Positions 17,409 to 25,892 of a DNA stretch of 64,000 nucleotides are shown piece by piece (within the stretch, counting starts at the first letter, position 1; each line of letters begins with the position of its first letter). The notes under the pieces were generated by a model. That model did not search any database and was not told the DNA's origin. It saw only the letters and a list, made by a program, of their open reading frames with translations. The position numbers were made by a program, and so were the translations under genes. Source of the DNA: Lysobacterales bacterium (GTDB lineage Bacteria > Pseudomonadota > Gammaproteobacteria > Xanthomonadales > Xanthomonadaceae); the NCBI GenBank assembly GCA_016718605.1, contig JADKCY010000011.1, positions 1-64,000 on the forward strand, given 5' to 3'.

Positions 17409-18317
17409 TCAGCTTCGTCCCAGAACGCCGTGCGGGACATGGCCGGTGGCGACGTGTTGGCGGGCAGATTCGACGTTTTTGTGCGAGTCGTCGAAAAAAA
17501 TGTCGGCGCCAAATGCCTCCAGAAACGGCCCTTTGTCACGCCCACCGAGAAACAGTGCTTCGTCCAGACGCACGCCCCAATGCCGCAGGGTCAGGATCAC
17601 GCGCTTGTGCGCCGGGGCCGAACGTGCGGTCACCAGCGCGGTGCGGATGGGGGAGTGATCCAGTGGGAAGGCGCTTTGGATGGCATGCAGGGCGGACAGA
17701 AACCCGCGGAACGGTCCGCCCGAAAGGGGTTCACTCACACGTTCACGCTCGTTGCGGGCAAATGCCTCGATGCCTTGTTCGGTACTGATACGTTCGGATT
17801 CATCGCCAAAGATGACGGCGTCACCATCAAACGCGATGCGCAGTTGCGCTGAGCCTTTGGCAGTGGGTTTGGAGGGCAGGATGGTGGCAGCGGCAACACC
17901 GGCGTCCAACGAGCGCGCGACATCATCGGCGTGTGCCGACAGAAAAAGCTGTGCACCAAATGGCTGGATGTAGGGCGAGGTGGGTGCGCCATTGGTGAAC
18001 GCGGCGCGGACGATCTCCAAACCGTATTTTTCAATGGAGTTGAATATTCGCAGTCCCGTATCCGCCGAGTTGCGCGAGAGCAGAATCACTTCGACTTCCG
18101 GCAAGTCGGGGCGCCGGTGGGCGTTCAGTGCCAGCAGTTTTTGCACCAACGGGAAGGCAATCCCCGGCTGCAGGGCTTCGTCTTCGCGCTGGCGCTGGAA
18201 ATCGGCGTAGGCGGCCAATCCCTCGCGTTCAAACAGGTTGTGACTGTCTTCCAGATCGAACAGGGCGCGCGAGGAGATCGCGACGACCAGGCGGGCGGGT
18301 TGGGCTTCCTCGCGCAT
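17409..18317 (-). CDS. Cytosolic 5'-nucleotidase (cN-I/NT5C1-like family)
   Basis: About 302 residues, cytoplasmic. It resembles the 5'-nucleotidase family of PF06189, which dephosphorylates nucleoside monophosphates. Conserved-looking blocks include LVVAISSRALFDLE at the N-terminus, VEVILLSRNSADTGLRI, the central RIAFDGDAVIFGDESE, and FFDDSHKNVESA near the end. I chose the ATG at 18317, which starts just before the conserved core; a longer in-frame start (18404) would overlap the regulatory region. It is divergent from phoB, and the probable Pho box at 18398-18437 lies about 80 bases upstream, so phosphate-starvation control is possible. Activity on AMP or dNMPs is inferred from the family. 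Confidence 0.8.
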   Translation of the reverse strand: MREEAQPARLVVAISSRALFDLEDSHNLFEREGLAAYADFQRQREDEALQPGIAFPLVQKLLALNAHRRPDLPEVEVILLSRNSADTGLRIFNSIEKYGLEIVRAAFTNGAPTSPYIQPFGAQLFLSAHADDVARSLDAGVAAATILPSKPTAKGSAQLRIAFDGDAVIFGDESERISTEQGIEAFARNERERVSEPLSGGPFRGFLSALHAIQSAFPLDHSPIRTALVTARSAPAHKRVILTLRHWGVRLDEALFLGGRDKGPFLEAFGADIFFDDSHKNVESARQHVATGHVPHGVLGRS

Positions 18318-18397
18318 GTGGCGCTCCGTGCAGGACTGCGTTTCACCATGCCATGACTGCGCCTCTGACGAAAGGTGGAATGACGATGAAGTGACAT

Positions 18398-18437
18398 CTG
18401 TCACTGCGATGACACAAATCTGTTATTAACTCTCACG
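18398..18437 (+). promoter_or_regulatory. Probable Pho box upstream of phoB
   Basis: Four 7-mers spaced every 11 bases: CTGTCAC (18398-18404), ATGACAC (18409-18415), CTGTTAT (18420-18426) and TCTCACG (18431-18437). The first and third differ from the PhoB half-site CTGTCAT by one base each, and the 4-base linker before the third is AAAT, as in the known tandem site. The element ends 27 bases before the phoB GTG. Divergent placement means it could also act on the 5'-nucleotidase gene. Confidence 0.55.
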
Positions 18438-18464
18438 CATTCCTGAAACCTGACAGGTCTTGCC

Positions 18465-19154
18465 GTGCAGAAGTCCATTTTGATTGTTGACGATGAACCC
18501 GCGATTCGCGACATGGTGGCTTTTGCCTTGCGCAAGGCGGAATACGAAGCGGTGCAGGCGGGTGATGCGCGTGAGGCGCAGGCAGCCATCAGTGCCAAAG
18601 TGCCCGACCTCATCCTGCTCGACTGGATGCTACCGGGCATGAGCGGCATCGAACTGGCGCGACGTTTGCGCAAGGAGAGCATCTCGCGTGAGGTGCCGAT
18701 CATCATGTTGACGGCACGTGGCGAGGAAAACGACCGTGTCAGTGGCCTGGAAGCGGGTGTCGATGACTATGTCGTCAAACCGTTCTCGGCGCGTGAATTG
18801 CTGGCGCGCATCAAGGCGGTGCTGCGACGCGTGCGCGGCGATGAGGAAGACGGCAGCGTGGCGCTGGGCGGCTTGCGCATTGATGGCGCTGCGCATCGGG
18901 TTTACGCGGGCGACACGCCGATTCACATCGGCCCCACCGAATATCGCCTACTGCATTTCTTCATGACTCACGCCGAACGCGTGTACTCGCGTACCCAACT
19001 GCTCGACCATGTCTGGGGCGGCAACGTGTATGTGGAGGAGCGCACCGTCGACGTGCATATTCGCCGCCTGCGCAAAACCCTAGAGCCGCACGGTCTGGAA
19101 AATCTCGTGCAAACCGTGCGCGGCTCGGGCTATCGTTTTTCGATCAGTGCATGA
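18465..19154 (+). CDS. phoB: Phosphate-regulon response regulator PhoB
   Basis: A 229-residue OmpR/PhoB-type regulator. The receiver domain has the acidic pocket DDE (9-11), phospho-acceptor Asp53 in LLDWMLPG, Thr83 and Lys105 in VVKPF. The winged-helix DNA-binding domain follows (IGPTEYRLLHFFM through VDVHIRRLRKTLE and VRGSGYRFS). Translation starts at GTG 18465. phoR follows after 51 bases, then ppk and ppx. PhoB should activate phosphate-scavenging genes in phosphate limitation, and a probable Pho box in front implies autoregulation. Confidence 0.95.
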   Translation: MQKSILIVDDEPAIRDMVAFALRKAEYEAVQAGDAREAQAAISAKVPDLILLDWMLPGMSGIELARRLRKESISREVPIIMLTARGEENDRVSGLEAGVDDYVVKPFSARELLARIKAVLRRVRGDEEDGSVALGGLRIDGAAHRVYAGDTPIHIGPTEYRLLHFFMTHAERVYSRTQLLDHVWGGNVYVEERTVDVHIRRLRKTLEPHGLENLVQTVRGSGYRFSISA

Positions 19155-19205
19155 GGCCTGATGTCGCGTGGTCGGCAGTGACGACGCAAACCGAAGGGAG
19201 CGCCT

Positions 19206-20528
19206 GTGGCGCGTGATTTGAGACGTCCTTGGCAACATACCTTGCTACGCCTTGCGGTGGTGCTGGCAGCGGGCATGCTGGTCGGGCTGCTGATCGGACA
19301 GTTCTGGTTGGGAGTGACGCTGGCGCTGCTGGCAATTCTGGTCTGGCACTACGTGCGTCTGCACCGCGTTTTGCAGCGGCTGCATAGTCGCGAACGACTG
19401 CATCTGCCGGACGGGCGTGGAATCTGGTCGGATCTGGATGCGCTGCTATTCGTCCGTCAACGCGAGGGTGTGCGCCGCAAGCGCCGCTTGCTGGGTGCGC
19501 TGCGCTCGTTTCGGCAAGCCGCAGCGGCATTACCCGATGCGGTGCTGGTGCTGGACCGTCGCGATCTGGGAATTCAATGGTTCAACGAATCCGCCGTGCG
19601 CTTGCTCGGTTTGCAGCCGCGGCAGGATATCGGCGTGCGTTTTCTCAATCTGGTGCGTGCGCCAAGGGTGCATGCGTGGTTTGAAAGCGGTGCGGCCGAG
19701 CCATTGATCGATCTGCCTTCGCCGCAGGGCGATGGCAGTCGTTTGAGCATGCGTTTGCTCGAATACACCCCGGAGCTGTATCTGCTGGTGGCGCGCGATG
19801 TCAGCAAACTGCTGCAGCTCGAACAAATGCGCCAGGACTTTGTGGCCAATGTGTCGCATGAGTTGCGCACGCCGCTGACTGTGCTGCACGGCTATCTCGA
19901 CATGCTGGACCCCGAAGACGTCCCGGAATGGGGTGGATTGCTGCTGGAAATGCGCCGCCAGTCGCTGCGCATGACCCAAGTGGTGGAGGACTTGCTGACC
20001 TTGTCGCGGCTGGATGCCTGCGAGCGCTTGCCAGAAGATCCGGTCGACATGCGGGCGATGCTGCGCACTTTGGCGCGCGATGCCGATGGCTTGTCGAATG
20101 GCGGCCATACGATTCGCGTGGTGGATGAGGCAAAGTGCGATCTGTTGGGCTCGTCCAAAGAGTTGCACAGCGCATTTTCAAATCTGGTCAGCAACGCGAT
20201 TCGCTACACGCCGAAAGGCGGCGAAGTCCGTATCGCGCTGCAGTCCCGCAGCGAGGGAGGCGTCTCCTTGTGTGTGCAGGACACCGGACCGGGGATTTCG
20301 GCCGATCATCTGCCGCGCATCACCGAGCGCTTTTATCGCGTGTCGAACAGTCGTTCGCGCGAATCCGGCGGCACCGGGCTCGGGCTTTCCATCGTCAAAC
20401 ATGTGGTGCAACTGCATCAGGGCGAGTTGCAGGTCGAAAGCGAGGTCGGCAAGGGCAGTCGCTTCTGTGTGCTGTTCCCGCCTGAGCGGGTGTTGGATCG
20501 CGACGCGGAAATCGACAATCCGGCATGA
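19206..20528 (+). CDS. phoR: Phosphate-regulon sensor histidine kinase PhoR
   Basis: A 440-residue membrane-bound kinase. Residues about 13-50 hold two close hydrophobic spans, typical of PhoR, with no large periplasmic sensor. A PAS domain follows (about 100-200), then the dimerisation/phospho-acceptor helix with His218 in VSHELRTPLTVL, then the HATPase domain with the N box (SNLVSNAIRYTP), G1 (VQDTGPGIS) and G2 (GGTGLGLSIVKH). Start is GTG 19206 with AGGGAG six bases before it. The stop overlaps the ppk start (ATGA), so translation is coupled. It phosphorylates PhoB when phosphate is low. Confidence 0.95.
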   Translation: MARDLRRPWQHTLLRLAVVLAAGMLVGLLIGQFWLGVTLALLAILVWHYVRLHRVLQRLHSRERLHLPDGRGIWSDLDALLFVRQREGVRRKRRLLGALRSFRQAAAALPDAVLVLDRRDLGIQWFNESAVRLLGLQPRQDIGVRFLNLVRAPRVHAWFESGAAEPLIDLPSPQGDGSRLSMRLLEYTPELYLLVARDVSKLLQLEQMRQDFVANVSHELRTPLTVLHGYLDMLDPEDVPEWGGLLLEMRRQSLRMTQVVEDLLTLSRLDACERLPEDPVDMRAMLRTLARDADGLSNGGHTIRVVDEAKCDLLGSSKELHSAFSNLVSNAIRYTPKGGEVRIALQSRSEGGVSLCVQDTGPGISADHLPRITERFYRVSNSRSRESGGTGLGLSIVKHVVQLHQGELQVESEVGKGSRFCVLFPPERVLDRDAEIDNPA

Positions 20529-22672
20529 TGGAGACCATGAATACGCCCCGCCGAAGACGCTCAACGCGCACCCCGATCGAAGCTGAAAAGTCCGCCACCT
20601 CGCGCAAGGACGCGCTGGATTTCAGCGATCCAGGGCAGTTCATCAATCGTGAGCTGTCGCAGATCGAGTTCAATATTCGCGTGCTGGCGCAGGCGCAGGA
20701 CGAGCGCTTGCCGCTGCTGGAACGACTCAAATATCTGTGCATTTCGTGCACCAATCTGGATGAGTTTTTCGAAATCCGGGTCGCGGCCATCCGCCATCAG
20801 CTGGCCTTTGGTGGGCACGGGGCAGCGGACGGCACCCAGCCCGCTGCCGCGCTGGTGCAGATCCATCAGCGCACCTGCGATCTGGTCGAGGCGCAATACA
20901 GCTACTGGAATGAGACCCTGCGTCCGGCGCTCGACAAGGCTGGCATTCGCATCCTTGTGCGCGACGCCTGGAACGCCAAACAGCGACGCTGGCTGAAACA
21001 GTATTTCGAGACCGAGGTAGTGCCGGTGTTGTCACCGCTGGCAGTCGACCCGTCGCATCCATTTCCGCGCATTCTCAACAAGAGCCTCAACCTGGCGGTG
21101 GTTCTGAAGGGCAAGGACGCGTTCGGTCGTGAAGGCGGCATGGCGTTGGTGCGTGCACCACGCTCGCTGCCGCGCATCATTCATCTGCCGCCAGAGTTGT
21201 CCGGTCGGCCGCATGACTTCGTGTTGCTGTCGGCGGTGTTGTCAGCGTTTGTCGAGGACATTTTCCCCGGCATGCAGGTCAAGGGTGCCTATCAGTTTCG
21301 TGTGACGCGCAATTCCGAGCTGTTCGTGGACGAGGACGAAGTCGAGAACCTCGCCCACGCCTTGCGCGATGAGTTGGCCGGTCGCGGCTATTCGCATCCG
21401 GTACGGCTGGAGATTGCCGAGGCTTGCCCCAAGCCCATCGTCAAGAATCTGCTCAAGCATTTTGATCTTCCGGACAATGCGGTTTACCGCATCAACGGGC
21501 CGGTCAATCTCAATCGAGTGATTGCGGTTTACGACATGGTGGATCGCCCGGAGTTGAAGTTCCCCGCCTACAAACCGCGTTCGCACCCGCCAGTCGCCAG
21601 CGAAGACCTGTTCGACCATATCCGCCGCACTGACGTGTTGCTGCATCACCCGTTCGACAGTTTTAACGTGATCATCGAGTTGGTGAAGCAGGCCAGCAGC
21701 GATCCGGACGTTTTGGCGATCAAGCAGACCCTGTACCGCACGGGTCACCAATCGCCTTTGGTGAACGCCCTGATCGAGGCGGCGCGCAACGGCAAGGACG
21801 TGACGGTCGTGATCGAACTGCGTGCGCGGTTTGACGAGGAAGCCAATCTTCGCCTCGCCGACCGTCTGCAGGAAGCGGGCGTGCAAGTGGTGTATGGCGT
21901 GGTGGGGTACAAGACGCACGCCAAGATGCTGCTGATCGTGCGGCGCGAGGGCCGTGTGCTGCAGCGTTACGTGCATCTGGGCACCGGCAATTACCACTCG
22001 GGCACGGCGCGGCTGTACACCGACATCGGTCTGCTCACTGCCAACGCCGAGATTGGCGACGACGTGCATCTGATGTTCACCCAAATGTCGGGTTTGTCGC
22101 CCGCGATCAAGTTGAAACGTTTGCTGCAATCGCCCTTCACCCTGCACAAAGCCTTGCTGACGAAAATCAAGCGCGAAGCCGACAATGCACGGGCGGGCAA
22201 AGCCGCGTCGATTGTCGCCAAGCTCAATGCGGTCAACGAGCCGCAGGTAATTCGTGCGCTGTACGCGGCATCCTGCGCGGGCGTGCAAATTGACTTGATC
22301 GTGCGCGGGGCCTGTTGCTTGCGTCCGGGTGTGCCTGGCGTGTCCGAGAACATTCGGGTGCGCTCGGTCGTCGGCCGTTTTCTGGAGCACAGCCGCGTTT
22401 ACTGGTTCGCCAACGATGGCGCGCCGGAGTTGTTCTGTTCGAGCGCAGATTGGATGGAGCGCAACCTGCTGCGCCGTATTGAAACCTGTTTCCCGATTCT
22501 TGATCCGACCTTGGCTGCGCGCGTACGCGATGAGGACCTCAGCAATTATCTGGCCGACAACACGCAGGCGTGGCAGCTCAACGCGGACGGCCGTTACACA
22601 CGCGTCATGCCTGGCGAAGACGACATGCCGCACTCGGCACAACAATCCTTGCTGGCGCTGCTATGCCATTGA
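20525..22672 (+). CDS. ppk: Polyphosphate kinase 1
   Basis: A 715-residue PPK1, which reversibly polymerises the gamma-phosphate of ATP to polyphosphate. The N-terminal domain is recognisable (FINRELSQIEFNIRVLAQA, CISCTNLDEFFEIRVA), and the catalytic PLD-like halves carry the active-site histidine region YVHLGTGNYHSGTARLYTD. Length is normal. The start at 20525 overlaps the phoR stop; a second ATG at 20537 has a better GGAG-type site and may be used instead. ppx overlaps its 3' end by 10 bases. The order phoB-phoR-ppk-ppx links polyphosphate storage to phosphate sensing. Confidence 0.96.
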   Translation: MMETMNTPRRRRSTRTPIEAEKSATSRKDALDFSDPGQFINRELSQIEFNIRVLAQAQDERLPLLERLKYLCISCTNLDEFFEIRVAAIRHQLAFGGHGAADGTQPAAALVQIHQRTCDLVEAQYSYWNETLRPALDKAGIRILVRDAWNAKQRRWLKQYFETEVVPVLSPLAVDPSHPFPRILNKSLNLAVVLKGKDAFGREGGMALVRAPRSLPRIIHLPPELSGRPHDFVLLSAVLSAFVEDIFPGMQVKGAYQFRVTRNSELFVDEDEVENLAHALRDELAGRGYSHPVRLEIAEACPKPIVKNLLKHFDLPDNAVYRINGPVNLNRVIAVYDMVDRPELKFPAYKPRSHPPVASEDLFDHIRRTDVLLHHPFDSFNVIIELVKQASSDPDVLAIKQTLYRTGHQSPLVNALIEAARNGKDVTVVIELRARFDEEANLRLADRLQEAGVQVVYGVVGYKTHAKMLLIVRREGRVLQRYVHLGTGNYHSGTARLYTDIGLLTANAEIGDDVHLMFTQMSGLSPAIKLKRLLQSPFTLHKALLTKIKREADNARAGKAASIVAKLNAVNEPQVIRALYAASCAGVQIDLIVRGACCLRPGVPGVSENIRVRSVVGRFLEHSRVYWFANDGAPELFCSSADWMERNLLRRIETCFPILDPTLAARVRDEDLSNYLADNTQAWQLNADGRYTRVMPGEDDMPHSAQQSLLALLCH

Positions 22673-24180
22673 ACCTGACCACCAACAAGACGCTGGAAGA
22701 TGGCGAGCTGCTGGCGGCCATCGATCTGGGCTCGAACAGTTTTCACATGGTGCTGGCGCGCTACACCCTGGGTCAGTTGCGGGTGGTGGATCGCCTGCGC
22801 GAGACCGTGCGGATGGCGTCGGGACTGAGTGCTCGCGGCGATCTGTCGGCGGAGGCGATGTCACGCGCGCTGGAGTGCCTGGAACGCATGGGTCAACGGT
22901 TGCGGGGCATGCCGCACAATCGTGTGCGTGCCATTGCGACCAATACGGTGCGCCAGTTGCGCAGTCCGGCGTCGTTCCTGATTCCTGGCGAAACCGCACT
23001 GGGGCACCGCATCGAAGTGGTGTCCGGACGTGAGGAAGCGCGTCTGATCTATCTGGGGGTCGCGCACGGTCTGCCGCCGAAAAGCACGCGCCGTCTGGTC
23101 GTCGATATCGGTGGTGGGTCGACCGAGTTCATCATCGGTGAGGGCTTCGAGCCGCTGGAGCGCGAAAGCCTGCAAATGGGTTGCATCGCCAGCACACGGC
23201 GGTTTTTTCCGAGCGGCAAGTTGTCGCGCAAGAAATGGCGCGATGCGCTGACCGAAATTTCTGCCGAGTTCCAGCAGTTCACCCAAACCTATCGTGCGCG
23301 GGGATGGCGCGAGGTCATTGGGTCGTCGGGGACCGCCAAGGCCATCGGCGGCATCTGCAAGGAGCTGAAGATTTCGCGCGGCGAAGTCACGGCAGAGGGT
23401 ATCGCGCAGATTCGCGAACGTTTGCTGGCGTTCGATGATGTCGACGCAGTGGATTTGCCCGGCCTCAATGATGAGCGCCGTACCGTGATGGCCGGCGGCC
23501 TGCTGGTGATGGAAGCGTGTTTCAATGAACTCGGCATCGAGCGCATGCAGATTGCCCAGACCGCGATGCGCGAGGGCGTGTTGTACGACATGCTGGGACG
23601 CGCCGAGCAGCGTGATCCGCGCGATGGCTCCATTGCGGCCTTGGCGCAGCGTTACGGGGTGGATATCGACCATGCGGCACGTGTCGAAGCCACGGTTGAG
23701 CAGTTGTTTGCGCAGGTGGCGACGGCGTGGGGTCTGGATGAAACTGATCAGCTCAGTCTGATGTGGGCGGCACGCATCCACGAAATCGGCTTGACGATTG
23801 CGCACAGTCAGCATCATGTCCATGGTGCGTACCTGATCGAGAATTCCGACATCGCGGGTTTCTCGACGCAGGAGCAACGCTTCCTTGGCGTGCTGTTGCG
23901 TTCGCAACGGCGCAACCTGCCCAAGTCCGCCTTGGCGGCGGTCGACAGTCGCGATGCACAGCGGGTTTTGCGTTGCGTGGTGCTGTTGCGGCTGGGCGTG
24001 TTGCTCAATCGCAGCCACGATCCGGCCAGCATGCCGCCCGAGTTGCAGGCTGAGCCAACCCTCAAAGGACTGGCCTTGCGTCTGCCGCCTTCCTGGTTGG
24101 CGCAACGACCGCTTTCGCGCGAAGACCTGCAGACCGAACGCGGCATCTTGGCGCAGGCGGGATTCGATCTGGCGGTGTAA
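22663..24180 (+). CDS. ppx: Exopolyphosphatase Ppx/GppA family
   Basis: A 505-residue cytoplasmic enzyme that removes terminal phosphate from polyphosphate, or from pppGpp in GppA relatives. The ASKHA-type phosphate-binding loops are present: AAIDLGSNSFHMV near the N-terminus and VVDIGGGSTEFII near residue 150. The C-terminal HD-like helical domain contains WAARIHEIGLTIAHSQHHVHGAYL. The ATG at 22663 starts next to the conserved core; a longer in-frame start at 22570 only adds residues inside ppk. Coupled to ppk by a 10-base overlap. Ppx versus GppA activity cannot be separated here, but the ppk neighbour favours Ppx. Confidence 0.95.
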   Translation: MPLNLTTNKTLEDGELLAAIDLGSNSFHMVLARYTLGQLRVVDRLRETVRMASGLSARGDLSAEAMSRALECLERMGQRLRGMPHNRVRAIATNTVRQLRSPASFLIPGETALGHRIEVVSGREEARLIYLGVAHGLPPKSTRRLVVDIGGGSTEFIIGEGFEPLERESLQMGCIASTRRFFPSGKLSRKKWRDALTEISAEFQQFTQTYRARGWREVIGSSGTAKAIGGICKELKISRGEVTAEGIAQIRERLLAFDDVDAVDLPGLNDERRTVMAGGLLVMEACFNELGIERMQIAQTAMREGVLYDMLGRAEQRDPRDGSIAALAQRYGVDIDHAARVEATVEQLFAQVATAWGLDETDQLSLMWAARIHEIGLTIAHSQHHVHGAYLIENSDIAGFSTQEQRFLGVLLRSQRRNLPKSALAAVDSRDAQRVLRCVVLLRLGVLLNRSHDPASMPPELQAEPTLKGLALRLPPSWLAQRPLSREDLQTERGILAQAGFDLAV

Positions 24181-24285
24181 CTCAGGTACGACGTATGCGC
24201 CGCGCATGACCTGTGTCCAATTGCACGACACCTGCACCGGGCGTCACACTGCACGGCATGATCTTTCTCGAAGACCGGGTGACGT

Positions 24286-25335
24286 ATGCGACGTGTGCTT
24301 GTTCCGCTGTTGTTGTGCATGGTGAGCCCGCTGATGGCGGCTGAAGCAGTCAGCAAGCTGCCCTTCACCTTGGTGATCCATGGCGGTGCCGGTGCCCCTG
24401 GGCGCGGCACACTGGATGCGGAAACCGAGGTACAGGTCCGGGCAGCGTTGACCCAGGCGCTGGATGCCGGTGAGCGCATTCTGGCGGCCGGCGGCAACAG
24501 TCTGGACGCGGTGTCTGCGGCGGTGCAGGTGCTGGAAAACTCGCCGCACTTCAATGCCGGAAAAGGCGCGGTGTTTACCGCGGACGGCATCAACGAACTC
24601 GATGCCTCGATCATGTACGGCCCCACGCTGGCCGCTGGTGCGGTGGCTGGCCTGCATCGGGTCAAGAATCCGATCACCTTGGCGCGTGCCGTGATGGAGC
24701 ACTCCGAGCATGTGATGATGATTGGCGATGGCGCGGAAAAGTTCGCTGAATCCCAAGGCGTGGAATTGGTCGATCCCAGTTACTTCCGTACCGACTATCG
24801 CTGGCAGCAATTGCAAAAAGTGAAAGCCGACGAGGCCGCGCAGGCCCTCATTCCGCCGTCGACCTACTTCGGTACCGTGGGTGCGGTGGCGCGTGATCAG
24901 CAGGGCCATCTGGCAGCGGCAACGTCCACCGGAGGCATGACCAACAAGCGCTGGGGCCGGGTTGGTGATGCGCCGATCATTGGTGCGGGCACCTATGCCG
25001 ACAGCCGTTGTGCGGTGTCAGCCACCGGCTGGGGCGAGTTCTTTATTCGTTTGAATGTGGCGCACGACATTTGCGCCCGCGTCGCCTATGGCCAGCAAAC
25101 CCTGCGCGCGGCGGCGGACGCGGTGATCATGAAGGCCGTGCCCGAACTGGGCGGCGACGGCGGCATCATTGCGGTCGATGCGAATGGCGAATTGACCATG
25201 CCCTTCAATACCGTCGGGATGTACCGCGCGTGGATCAAACCCGACGGCAGCCGTGGCGTCGCCATCTTCGCCGACGAGGCCGACCCTGATCAGCGGGTCA
25301 ACGCCGCGGCGGTCGAACCCGCGAAGGCGCACTGA
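24286..25335 (+). CDS. Exported isoaspartyl peptidase/L-asparaginase (Ntn hydrolase, plant-type)
   Basis: A 349-residue type-2 asparaginase/isoaspartyl dipeptidase. It has an N-terminal signal peptide (VLVPLLLCMVSPLMAA, cleavage near residue 19), then the alpha subunit starting FTLVIHGGAG. Autocleavage should occur before Thr197 in FGTVGAVARD, which becomes the catalytic N-terminal residue. The substrate loop ATSTGGMTNKRWGRVGD follows, then GAGTYAD. The 105-bp gap before it holds no clear element. It is probably periplasmic and may clear isoaspartyl dipeptides. The nearby LMW phosphatase gene, 20 bases downstream, may be cotranscribed but is not functionally linked in an obvious way. Confidence 0.92.
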   Translation: MRRVLVPLLLCMVSPLMAAEAVSKLPFTLVIHGGAGAPGRGTLDAETEVQVRAALTQALDAGERILAAGGNSLDAVSAAVQVLENSPHFNAGKGAVFTADGINELDASIMYGPTLAAGAVAGLHRVKNPITLARAVMEHSEHVMMIGDGAEKFAESQGVELVDPSYFRTDYRWQQLQKVKADEAAQALIPPSTYFGTVGAVARDQQGHLAAATSTGGMTNKRWGRVGDAPIIGAGTYADSRCAVSATGWGEFFIRLNVAHDICARVAYGQQTLRAAADAVIMKAVPELGGDGGIIAVDANGELTMPFNTVGMYRAWIKPDGSRGVAIFADEADPDQRVNAAAVEPAKAH

Positions 25336-25355
25336 GCGCTTGCCGGGCTTGGGGC

Positions 25356-25841
25356 ATGGATCGCATGAAGCGAAGCGATCAGCGCGTCTTGTTCGTTTGC
25401 ATGGGCAACATCTGTCGTTCGCCGCTGGCAGAGGGGATTGCGCGGGCCCATGTGGCGCGGCGTGGCTGGCGCATGCAGGTGGATTCGGCCGGCACTGAGG
25501 CCTATCACGTTGGCGAGCCGCCAGACGCCCGAGCGCGTCGGGTGGCGCGGGCGCGGGCAACGCCAATCGATGGGCAGCGTGCACGCCAAGTGCATGCGTC
25601 GGACTTTGCCAGGTTTGATTGGATATTCGCGGCCGACCAGCGCACGCTGGAGGTGTTGCTGAGTCGCCAGCCGGGAAAATCCGAGGCGCGCGTACAGCTC
25701 TTGCTTGCCGGCTTGGGGTTACGCGGGGATGAGGCGGTGCCCGATCCGTATTACGATGATTACGCGGCATTCGAATATGTTTACGAGTTGCTTGATGACG
25801 CGATGCCGCTGCTGCTGGACCAGATTGGCGGCGATATCTGA
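25356..25841 (+). CDS. Low-molecular-weight protein-tyrosine phosphatase
   Basis: A 161-residue cytoplasmic phosphatase. The P-loop CMGNICRS holds nucleophile Cys15 and Arg21. The general-acid region VPDPYYDDY puts Asp130 in place. Length is typical. Start ATG 25356 is used; an ATG three codons later (25365) is also possible. In bacteria such enzymes often act on tyrosine kinases of exopolysaccharide systems. No such kinase is next to it, so the partner is unknown. Confidence 0.93.
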   Translation: MDRMKRSDQRVLFVCMGNICRSPLAEGIARAHVARRGWRMQVDSAGTEAYHVGEPPDARARRVARARATPIDGQRARQVHASDFARFDWIFAADQRTLEVLLSRQPGKSEARVQLLLAGLGLRGDEAVPDPYYDDYAAFEYVYELLDDAMPLLLDQIGGDI

Positions 25842-25892
25842 CAACGCGGTCATGAAAGCATGGGTCGCGCAACCGTTTCTGGAGTTGAGTCG

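Noticed and set aside
21242..24237. Long minus-strand frames opposite ppk and ppx
   Set aside because: The plus-strand genes have full catalytic motifs; the antisense products look like codon-bias artefacts.
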